DNA from: Desulfotignum sp. | Lineage (GTDB): Bacteria; Desulfobacterota; Desulfobacteria; Desulfobacterales; Desulfobacteraceae | Direction of reading: 5' to 3' | DNA: 64,000 nt | Assembly (NCBI GenBank): GCA_021737695.1 | Contig: JAIPDL010000003.1 | Location: 1 to 64,000, forward strand | Part shown: in pieces, positions 26,766-33,864 of the stretch | How positions within the stretch are numbered: the first letter of the stretch is position 1 | How the letters are laid out: every line of letters begins with the position of its first letter | Position numbers and translations under genes: made by a program | Notes under the pieces: model-generated | Database searches by the model: none | The model's input: the letters and a program-made list of their open reading frames with translations, nothing else | Told to the model about the DNA's origin: nothing

Positions 26766-27875
26766 TTACCGCTCCGCCGGAGGTATGAGAACCAGTTTTC
26801 CGAAACAGGTTTTATTGATGAATTCCTGCTGGGCTTTGACAATCTCTTTGAGTGGATATGTCTTTGCAACCACCGGTTTGAAAAGGCCCTGCTCGATATA
26901 GCCAATCAGGTTTTCAAACACTTCATCCGTCTGAAATGTACACCCGAAAAATGTCAGATCCTTGAGATAAAGGGTCCGAAGATCCAGTTGAACCATGGGA
27001 CCGGCAATGGCGCCTGCCACGGCATACCGCCCACCCCGTTTCAGCAGGTCCAGAAGTCCGGCCCACTTCTCACCTCCCACCAGATCGATGACAACATCCA
27101 GGGATTCATGACCGAAAATATCTGCCGGGTCTGCATCCCGAAGGATGACCTGATCCGCGCCCAGGGCTTTTACGGCATCCGCTTTTGAGGCGGCAGCCAC
27201 TGCCATCACCTCAGCACCGCGGATTCCGGCCAGCTGCACCACAGCCGACCCGACCCCGCCCGACGCACCCGTGATCAGGACCCGGTCCCCGGATGTCACA
27301 CCGGACCGGTACAATAAATTTTCTGCCGTGGAACCGGCACAGGAAACAGCGGACAGCTCTGCATCGGTCAAATCGGTTTCAACCTTGTACACTTCAACGG
27401 ACGGTGCTTTTGTATACTGGGCAAATCCCCCGTCACATTCCGATCCAAATGTCCAGCATTCAAACGGCCTGAAATCACAGGGTGCCCGCATCAGATTGCG
27501 GACAATGACCCGTTCCCCGATCCGGGCCGGGTCCACCTGATCACCGGCCCCCACAATATATCCGCACACATCAGCGCCCTGGATGAGGGGAAAGGCCATG
27601 CCTTTGCCGGACCAGCCGCCATCGTCATCAACAGCCGGGGAAACCCCATGGTCTGCTCCGTCATTGGTGCCTGAAGAGACACTTTTGGAATACCAACCGA
27701 TCCGGGTATTGATATCGGTATTGTTCACGGCTGCCGCTGCCACCCGGATCAGCACTTCGTCGCTGCCGGGCAACGGTACCGGAACATCTTCACGGTATTC
27801 CAGTCTGTCAAAGCCGCCATGGCCGGTCAAGAGAACAGCGGCCATCTTTTCAGGAAGGGTTTCCCGGGTTTTCAT
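26766..27875 (-). CDS. zinc-type alcohol dehydrogenase/quinone oxidoreductase (MDR superfamily)
   Basis: 369 residues from ATG 27875, which overlaps the proW stop (ATGA). The MDR fold is clear: [12 protein letters not shown] in the catalytic domain and [18 protein letters not shown] as the nucleotide loop. Cys residues occur near 140-155 ([21 protein letters not shown]), but the classic four-Cys structural zinc loop is not intact, so it could be zinc-free. It could oxidise a ring or side-chain hydroxyl, or reduce a ketone or enone produced by the glycyl radical enzyme. Its place between importer genes implies co-expression with uptake. Confidence 0.85.
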   Translation of the reverse strand: MKTRETLPEKMAAVLLTGHGGFDRLEYREDVPVPLPGSDEVLIRVAAAAVNNTDINTRIGWYSKSVSSGTNDGADHGVSPAVDDDGGWSGKGMAFPLIQGADVCGYIVGAGDQVDPARIGERVIVRNLMRAPCDFRPFECWTFGSECDGGFAQYTKAPSVEVYKVETDLTDAELSAVSCAGSTAENLLYRSGVTSGDRVLITGASGGVGSAVVQLAGIRGAEVMAVAAASKADAVKALGADQVILRDADPADIFGHESLDVVIDLVGGEKWAGLLDLLKRGGRYAVAGAIAGPMVQLDLRTLYLKDLTFFGCTFQTDEVFENLIGYIEQGLFKPVVAKTYPLKEIVKAQQEFINKTCFGKLVLIPPAER

Positions 27876-28831
27876 TCGGTAAGCCCCTTTTTTTTGCGCC
27901 ACCATTTGATCACCATAAACACTGGACCTCTTTCATACCAGTGCCGGGTGCCCCGCAGCCGGGGGGCCTGACCCATGGCCTGGGTCAGGCGGTCCAGGGA
28001 AATGGCCATCAAAACGATACCAAGGCCTCCCACGGCTGCCTGTCCCACATCCAGACGACCGATGCCTCGAAGAACCATCTGTCCGAGCCCGCCCACAGCG
28101 ATCATGGAGGCCACGACCACCATGGACAATGACAGCATCAGGGTCTGATTGATTCCCGCCATGATGGTCCGCAGGGCCAGAGGGATCTTGATCTTGAACA
28201 TGATCTGTTTTTCAGTGGCCCCAAACGCATACGCCGCCTCGATCACATCGTAAGGAACCTGGTGGATACCCAGCACCGTAAGGCGGATCAACGGCGGCAA
28301 AGCGAACGTGATGGTCACGATGATCCCGGGCACGTTTCCCACGCCGAAAAGCATGACCACCGGAATCAGGTATACAAACGACGGGGTTGTCTGCATCGCA
28401 TCCAGCACCGGCCGGACCAGCTTTTCAATTTTTTCACTCCTGGATATAATGATGCCCAGGGGCAGACCGGTCAGCACGCAGAAAAACACGGCCGTGATCA
28501 CCAGAGCCAGCGTAGTCATCGCCTCTGCCCACGCCCCCACAAGCCCGATCACCGCCATGGAGATCAGAACGAACAGGGTGGTTCTTCTGTCAGACACCTG
28601 CCAGCCCACCAGCCATGCGATCACCATCATCACCAGCTGGGGGATCGATTGGAGCACCCGTTCGATATTCACCAGCACATAGTCCACCGGCATCCTGAGC
28701 AGCTGGAAAAACCAGCGATAATTTTCCACCAGCCAGCTCAGTAATTCATCCATCCAGATGTTGAACGGGATGACAAACAATTCGAATGGATTCAATAAAA
28801 TCTGCCAGATTGTCGCATCACCTTCTAACAC
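27872..28831 (-). CDS. proW: betaine ABC importer permease (ProW type)
   Basis: 319 residues from a GTG at 28831, chosen because AAGGAG lies about seven bases upstream. The frame opens at a TTG at 28891, but that lies within the promoter. Five to seven membrane segments follow an N-terminal soluble region with a paired helix ([20 protein letters not shown]). The coupling-helix motif is in [20 protein letters not shown], as in E. coli ProW. It forms the channel with ProV and ProX. It is the first gene of the second transcription unit. Confidence 0.92.
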   Translation of the reverse strand: MLEGDATIWQILLNPFELFVIPFNIWMDELLSWLVENYRWFFQLLRMPVDYVLVNIERVLQSIPQLVMMVIAWLVGWQVSDRRTTLFVLISMAVIGLVGAWAEAMTTLALVITAVFFCVLTGLPLGIIISRSEKIEKLVRPVLDAMQTTPSFVYLIPVVMLFGVGNVPGIIVTITFALPPLIRLTVLGIHQVPYDVIEAAYAFGATEKQIMFKIKIPLALRTIMAGINQTLMLSLSMVVVASMIAVGGLGQMVLRGIGRLDVGQAAVGGLGIVLMAISLDRLTQAMGQAPRLRGTRHWYERGPVFMVIKWWRKKKGLTE

Positions 28832-28886
28832 GAGAGACTCCTTCCTGTTTTGAAGTTCTTCCCATTGCGGGTTGTGCCAGTGACTC

Positions 28887-28902
28887 TGCAATGATCATAC
28901 CA
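28887..28902 (-). promoter_or_regulatory. sigma-54 promoter (-24/-12) for the importer unit
   Basis: On the minus strand TGGTATGATCATTGCA has GG and GC at the required ten-base separation. It matches TGGCAYG-N4-TTGCA except at the fourth and sixth positions of the -24 box. The predicted start near 28877 gives a leader of about 46 bases to the proW GTG. The spacing is identical to the promoter at 37439, which supports it. Confidence 0.65.
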
Positions 28903-29058
28903 TTTATTATTCAACACTGGTTTCAACGGGAACTCATCGGGGCAAATCGTCTTGAATGGCTGACGATTCAGGCCTTCCCGCAGCACTATCACACTATTGA
29001 TTTCTACCTGTCTTCCGAAAAAAAATGTAACCCGCCTGGGATTCATCGCCATGTAATG

Positions 29059-29095
29059 AAAAAATATGTCACGTGTTTTGATTGACATATTTTTT
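29059..29095. terminator. 13-bp AT-rich perfect inverted repeat after mttB
   Basis: AAAAAATATGTCA (29059-29071) pairs with TGACATATTTTTT (29083-29095) across an 11-base loop, 40 bases downstream of the mttB stop. The flanking A and T runs give a U-rich end in either direction, so it fits a terminator separating the two island transcription units. It lies about 160 bases upstream of the second sigma-54 promoter, which is also where an activator-binding palindrome would be expected. Confidence 0.6.
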
Positions 29096-29134
29096 CTTTT
29101 TACGGCATTGATACCGGCCAGGGGATACCATTTC

Positions 29135-30547
29135 TTAAATTGACCGGACATAGGCATCAAGATCTTTTTCAATGGCCGGTGGCAGTTCCGGGGGAATATA
29201 CTCCTGAACAATTTTTTTCCAGGTGTTGTTCGCTTTTACCGCCAAATCCCTGTCATCTGATTTCGCCCATTTTTCATACCCGGACCTGTCGCTCAACCGG
29301 GGCCGAAAAAACTCTGTTTTAAAATGCCGGAACGTATGCGGGCTGGCCAGGTAATGCCCGCCCGGCCCCACCTGCCCAATGGCATCAATTCCCAATGTTT
29401 CGGGTGTGACGGTTACCCCCTGTTTGATCCGCCGGGCCATGCCGCACATTTCATCATCAATGACAAACTTTTCATAGGACATGCAGTTGATGGACTCCAA
29501 GGCCCCGGCCGCATGAAGGACCATGTTCAGGCCGCAGGACACTGCACTGGTCAGGTTCATCATGGATTCATACGCTGATTGATTCCCCACCTGTTTGGCT
29601 TCGGTCAATGCACCTACGGCCCGGCTGGGCAGATTATAAAATCGGGCCATCTGGGCCGTCATGATGTTGTTCAGCGCCATTTCCGGCGCGCCCACCGCCA
29701 GTGCACCGGTCCGCATATCCGCACAGGTGGAGGCCCCGCCGTATACCACCGGGGTCCCTTCCCGGATCAGCTGAGTCAGAACGATCCCGGCCAGGATTTC
29801 CGCGTTTTCCACCACCAGGGTGCCGGCCAGGGTTACCGGGGCCGTGGCACCGGCGATCCCTAAAGAATTGACAATCACCGGCTGACCGGCTTGGGCATAC
29901 CCTATCAGGCATTCCAGCATGGACTGGTCATACTTCAGCGGTGTCAGAGAGCAGGGAATGCTGATCACCCTGGCTTTTTCCGGCAGGTTTGCCTTATCGA
30001 TCCCGAAAAGCCGGGCCACCATGTTCATGGTTTCTTCGGCCCCGGCCCGGCCCATGGCCCCGCCCATGAAACATTTGTCCGTATATTTCATGGTGGCAAA
30101 AAGCATCTTGACATTGCGCTGCGCAATGGGGATATCCGAGGGCTCGATCAGGATGTTGCTGGACATGTCCAGATGGTTGCTGTGACCGGTGAGTTTGACA
30201 AAATTTTCAAAATCCGCCAAGGTACCGTATCGTCTACCATGGTCCAGATCAGACACAAATGGCGGACAGTTGGCAGGAAGAAACAAAGAGTGATCTCCCC
30301 CGACCATCACGTCATTTTCAGGATTTCGGGCATGGAGGCGGAACCGGGCCGGTGGTTTGGCAATCAGCGTTTCCACCAGTTTCTGCGGAAAAAACACCCG
30401 GTGCCCGTCCACTTTGGCCCCTGCTCTGGAAAGCAGGTCCCGGGCTGGCGGATACAGCATATCCAATCCCACCGTCTCCATGACATGCAGCGTGGCTTCA
30501 TGCACCCGGGCCACATCAGATTCAGACAATATTTCAAAATAGGTCAT
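29135..30547 (-). CDS. mttB: MttB-family methyltransferase, non-pyrrolysine (betaine:corrinoid methyltransferase)
   Basis: 470 residues with RBS AGGAG before ATG 30547. It has the MttB/TIM-barrel pattern: HVMETVGLDMLYP, FMGGAMGRAGAEET, LGIAGATAPVTLAGTLV, VYGGASTCADMRTGAL and VGPGGHYLASPHTFRHF at the C terminus. In pyrrolysine MttB an in-frame TAG lies in the barrel. Here that region (ALTEAKQVGNQSAYE) reads through without stop, so it belongs to the MtgB/MtpB-like group that demethylates glycine betaine, proline betaine or carnitine. The corrinoid acceptor protein, its activase and a methyl-THF methyltransferase are not in the window and must be supplied from elsewhere. Confidence 0.9.
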   Translation of the reverse strand: MTYFEILSESDVARVHEATLHVMETVGLDMLYPPARDLLSRAGAKVDGHRVFFPQKLVETLIAKPPARFRLHARNPENDVMVGGDHSLFLPANCPPFVSDLDHGRRYGTLADFENFVKLTGHSNHLDMSSNILIEPSDIPIAQRNVKMLFATMKYTDKCFMGGAMGRAGAEETMNMVARLFGIDKANLPEKARVISIPCSLTPLKYDQSMLECLIGYAQAGQPVIVNSLGIAGATAPVTLAGTLVVENAEILAGIVLTQLIREGTPVVYGGASTCADMRTGALAVGAPEMALNNIMTAQMARFYNLPSRAVGALTEAKQVGNQSAYESMMNLTSAVSCGLNMVLHAAGALESINCMSYEKFVIDDEMCGMARRIKQGVTVTPETLGIDAIGQVGPGGHYLASPHTFRHFKTEFFRPRLSDRSGYEKWAKSDDRDLAVKANNTWKKIVQEYIPPELPPAIEKDLDAYVRSI

Positions 30548-30561
30548 GATCCGACTCCTGA

Positions 30562-31326
30562 TCAGTAAACCGGTTTGGCACCGGTGACTTCAATGGTGGC
30601 CCCGGCGATATACCGGGCCGCATCCGAGGCCAGAAAAGCCATGACCTCGGCAATCTCTTCGGGTTCGGCAATCCGTCCGATGGGCACTGTGCCGTTGAGC
30701 TGCTCAATGGCTTTATCCGGATCCAGGCCCCGCTTGGAAAAACCGGTTTTCAGCATGGGCGTGTTCACTTCATTGGGGCAGACTGCATTCACCCGGATGT
30801 TGTCTCCGGCATGATCCCGTCCCAAATTTTTTGTCAGTGCGGCCACGGCCCCTTTGCTGGTGCAATAGGCCAGGTGCCCGGGTCCCGGATACACCCCCCA
30901 GGCGGAAGAGGTGTTGACAATGGCGCCGCCCCCCTGTTTCTTCATCTGTAAGATGCCGGCCCGGGACAGATAAAACACGGCCGTCAGATTGATGTTCAAT
31001 GCGGCAAACCACATCTCATCCGTGGTTTCAAGAATGTTGCCCCGGGGGATGACCCCGGCGTTATTCAACAGAATATCCAAAGATCCGAAGGCCTTGACAG
31101 TATGATCCACCAGGTTTTCGCAATAAGCTTTGTCCGCCAGGTCTCCACAGAGATATGCGGCCTCACCCCCATGGGCCTTTATTTCCGAACAGATCTCTTT
31201 GCATCCCTTTTCCGACAGATCCGCCACCATGACCCGGGCGCCTTCTTGGGCAAAGATACGGACAGCGGCTTTTCCGATTCCACCGGCACCGCCGGTGATC
31301 AGCACTGTTTTTCCTTTAAAACGCAT
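30562..31326 (-). CDS. SDR oxidoreductase 1
   Basis: 254 residues from ATG 31326, preceded by GAGGAG. It is a classical short-chain dehydrogenase: TGGAGGIGKAA (NAD(P) loop), NNAGVIPRG, Ser in VNTSSAWG, and the catalytic Tyr-Lys in YCTSKGAVAAL. The acidic residue after strand 2 (MVADLSEKG) suggests NAD preference. It is one of three tandem SDRs between mttB and the activase gene. A plausible role is oxidation of the ring hydroxyl or of an oxo/hydroxy acid product. The specific reaction is unknown. Confidence 0.88.
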   Translation of the reverse strand: MRFKGKTVLITGGAGGIGKAAVRIFAQEGARVMVADLSEKGCKEICSEIKAHGGEAAYLCGDLADKAYCENLVDHTVKAFGSLDILLNNAGVIPRGNILETTDEMWFAALNINLTAVFYLSRAGILQMKKQGGGAIVNTSSAWGVYPGPGHLAYCTSKGAVAALTKNLGRDHAGDNIRVNAVCPNEVNTPMLKTGFSKRGLDPDKAIEQLNGTVPIGRIAEPEEIAEVMAFLASDAARYIAGATIEVTGAKPVY

Positions 31327-31367
31327 ATGATTTCTCCTCAATTTTTATTTTTTGTACGGCTTGATTA

Positions 31368-32120
31368 TTACTGACAGGTAAATCCGCCATCCACCATCAG
31401 GCTGGTGCCCGTGAGGTACCCTGCATCGGATGAGGCCAGAAAAGCGATGGACCTGGCGATCTCTTCAGGTGTTCCCATCCGCTGAAGCGGAATCTTTTCT
31501 TTCCACACCTGTGCCATCTGCTCTCTTGTCACCGGATTCTCATGCTGGGAAAACGGCATGGGCGTGTCGGTCGCCCCCGGACAGACAGCATTCACCCGGA
31601 TGTTGTCTTTTGCACAGTCCAGGGCCATGGACTGGGTCATTTGAATGACCGCCCCCTTGCTGGTGCTGTAGGCCACCAGGGTTTCACGGCCCACAAACCC
31701 GTTGATGGAGGAGACATTGACAATGGCCCCGCCTTTCCCGCAATTCCGCATCACCTGTACCGCCTGCCTGGCCAAAAAAAACGGGGCATCCACATTGATG
31801 GCCATGATGGATCGCCACTGTTCATCCGTAGTGTCGCAAATATCTGCCCGAACAATGGCCCCGGCATTGTTGATGAGTACATCCAGCCGCCCTCTGGCAG
31901 CCACGATCTCCTGGATGATCTGTCCACAGGTTTCAGACCGGGTGATATCCGCCGTGGAATGGTAGAATGCGCCGGTCTGCCCTGCCACTTCCCGGGTCCG
32001 GTGCGGATCCCGGCCCACCAACGCCAGCAGGCCCCCTTCTTGGGCCATGCACTTTGCCGTGGCCTTTCCGATGCCGCCGGAAGCGCCGGTGAGCAGGATG
32101 ACTTTGTCTTTAAATCTCAT
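31368..32120 (-). CDS. SDR oxidoreductase 2
   Basis: 250 residues from ATG 32120. The longer frame up to 32291 lies inside the neighbouring SDR gene and is not real. Motifs are TGASGGIGKATA, NNAGAIVRA, Ser in VNVSSINGF and the catalytic pair in YSTSKGAVIQM. The first codons overlap the stop of SDR 3 by 11 bases, so translation is coupled. It is about as different from SDR 1 and SDR 3 as they are from each other, so the three are not recent copies and probably act on different steps or stereoisomers. Confidence 0.88.
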   Translation of the reverse strand: MRFKDKVILLTGASGGIGKATAKCMAQEGGLLALVGRDPHRTREVAGQTGAFYHSTADITRSETCGQIIQEIVAARGRLDVLINNAGAIVRADICDTTDEQWRSIMAINVDAPFFLARQAVQVMRNCGKGGAIVNVSSINGFVGRETLVAYSTSKGAVIQMTQSMALDCAKDNIRVNAVCPGATDTPMPFSQHENPVTREQMAQVWKEKIPLQRMGTPEEIARSIAFLASSDAGYLTGTSLMVDGGFTCQ

Positions 32121-32904
32121 ATTTCTTTTCCATGGCATCAAAATCTGCAAGCGTCGGGCGGGCAGTGCGCCCGCCATCCACGACAAACTGCTGGCCGGAC
32201 ACAAAACCGGCCTGGTCGCTGGCCAGCCAGCAGACCATGTTGGCGATGTCCTCTGGCGTGCCCATCCGGCCCACGGGATGAAGCTTTTCAATGGCTTTTA
32301 TACCCTGTTCCGGATACTTGAGCTGGTCAAAATAGGCGGCGTTCAGTTCCGTATTGATCCATCCGGGACAGACAGAATTGCACCGCACCCGGCTGCGGTG
32401 ACCTTCATCCACAGCAACGGCCCGGGTCATGGCATGAACTGCTCCTTTGGAAGCGGCATAGGCCGTGTGCATGGGATTGTTCACAATGCCTTCGATGGAA
32501 CCGATATTGACGATGGCCCCGCCCCCGCTTTCCCGCATGGGAGCCAGCGCATATCTGCTGCACAGAAACACACCCTTGACATTGATATTCATCATACGGT
32601 CCCAGTCTTCTTCAGCTGTTTCTTCCATCAACCGCTCAAACATGATCCCAGCATTGTTCACCAGAATGTCCAGCCGCCCGTATCTGTCCACAACATCCTG
32701 AATCACCTGCCGGACCGACCCGGCGTCCGACACATCCAGCCGCATATAGGAAAGGGACGAGGTCTCCTTATCATCCAGACCGGCATCCATAACATCGCCG
32801 ATGACCACGAAGGCCCCTTCATCACACAATTTCTGAGCGATCGAACGTCCGATTCCCCGGGACCCGCCAGTCACCACAGCAACCTTGTCTTTTACCATGT
32901 CCAT
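32110..32904 (-). CDS. SDR oxidoreductase 3
   Basis: 264 residues, with AAAGGAGA just before ATG 32904. Motifs are TGGSRGIGRSIA, NNAGIMFER, a Ser-containing VNIGSIEGIV and the catalytic Tyr-Lys in YAASKGAVHAM. It lies directly downstream of the glycyl radical activase. The position right after the radical enzyme genes suggests it may act on the immediate product, or prepare the substrate by inverting or oxidising the hydroxyl group. That is inference from order only. Confidence 0.88.
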   Translation of the reverse strand: MDMVKDKVAVVTGGSRGIGRSIAQKLCDEGAFVVIGDVMDAGLDDKETSSLSYMRLDVSDAGSVRQVIQDVVDRYGRLDILVNNAGIMFERLMEETAEEDWDRMMNINVKGVFLCSRYALAPMRESGGGAIVNIGSIEGIVNNPMHTAYAASKGAVHAMTRAVAVDEGHRSRVRCNSVCPGWINTELNAAYFDQLKYPEQGIKAIEKLHPVGRMGTPEDIANMVCWLASDQAGFVSGQQFVVDGGRTARPTLADFDAMEKKYEI

Positions 32905-32930
32905 TGCTTTCTCCTTTTACAATCTTGTCT

Positions 32931-33845
32931 TTAACCGCCGATTCTTACGTCAAAAATTCCCTGTGACACCAACACCGCCTTCAACCTCTCCACCTGTTCC
33001 CGCGAAGGCGAATCAATTTCATTCAACGCATATGATCTTCCGATCACAAAATAGGTCGATACGCCATACCGGTGATACGGCAACAGCTCGATCCGCTTCA
33101 GGGTTTTAAGGCCCGCAGCAAACTGCCCTGTCTTTTGAATATTGTCCTTTGAATCATTTTTTCCCGGAATCACCGGAATTCTCAGGATCAGGTCCAGATC
33201 CGGGTATTGTTTATCCAGCCGCTGAATATTATCCAGAATCCGTTGATTGCCTTTTCCAGTCAATGCCTTGTGCGCTGACATATCCATGTGTTTGACATCC
33301 ACATAGACCAGATCCAGATGGTCCAGTATGCCGGCAAACGCGGGCCAGTCTCCATATGCAGAGGTTTCCACGGCCGTGTGAAACCCCATCTGTACTGCCC
33401 TTTCAAGGATCCGGGCGGAAAACAGCGGCTGACAGATCGGATCTCCGCCGCTGAGCGTGACTCCTCCTTCAGACCGGTGGTAAAACACAGCGTCTTTTTC
33501 CAGCTCTGTCACCACCTCATCCACCGTGACTTTTCCGCCGATCATTTTTCTGGCCTGATACAGACAGGCACGGACACAATCCCCGTTGTTCGTGCAGGCT
33601 TCAAAGTGCTGAAGGATATTTCTATTTTTGTCTTTTCCAATGGCCTTGGACCGGCACACGTCCACACAGGCGCCGCATGCCACGCATTTTTCCTGCCAGA
33701 AACCGATTTCCGGTATCAATTTCTGAGATTCCGACGAAGAACACCAGACACAGGCCAGAGGACATCCTTTCAAAAAGATGACCGTCCGGATCCCAGGGCC
33801 GTCATACACGGCCAGCCGTTCGATTTTGTAGATCACGCCTTCCAT
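32931..33845 (-). CDS. glycyl radical enzyme activating enzyme (radical SAM)
   Basis: 304 residues. The radical SAM cluster is in GCPLACVWCSS (C-x3-C-x2-C), near residue 28. Two extra ferredoxin-like cysteine sets follow (CVACGACVDVC and CTNNGDCVRAC), which is usual for activases of eliminase/dehydratase/decarboxylase-type GREs and absent from the formate-lyase activase. The glycine-rich GGVTLSGGDP is the SAM-binding strand. It generates the glycyl radical on the enzyme encoded 19 bases upstream, using S-adenosylmethionine and a low-potential electron donor. Confidence 0.95.
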   Translation of the reverse strand: MEGVIYKIERLAVYDGPGIRTVIFLKGCPLACVWCSSSESQKLIPEIGFWQEKCVACGACVDVCRSKAIGKDKNRNILQHFEACTNNGDCVRACLYQARKMIGGKVTVDEVVTELEKDAVFYHRSEGGVTLSGGDPICQPLFSARILERAVQMGFHTAVETSAYGDWPAFAGILDHLDLVYVDVKHMDMSAHKALTGKGNQRILDNIQRLDKQYPDLDLILRIPVIPGKNDSKDNIQKTGQFAAGLKTLKRIELLPYHRYGVSTYFVIGRSYALNEIDSPSREQVERLKAVLVSQGIFDVRIGG

Positions 33846-33864
33846 GTGTCAGTCACCGTCTCCT

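Noticed and set aside
28832-28891. TTG start giving a 339-residue ProW
   Set aside because: The extra codons overlap the sigma-54 promoter, and a GTG with AAGGAG lies downstream.
28825-29211. 128-codon minus frame covering the gap between mttB and proW
   Set aside because: It spans the hairpin and the -24/-12 promoter and has no domain or good start.
29135-30547. Pyrrolysine-type MttB
   Set aside because: No in-frame TAG interrupts the gene. The region that would hold Pyl reads through with ordinary codons.
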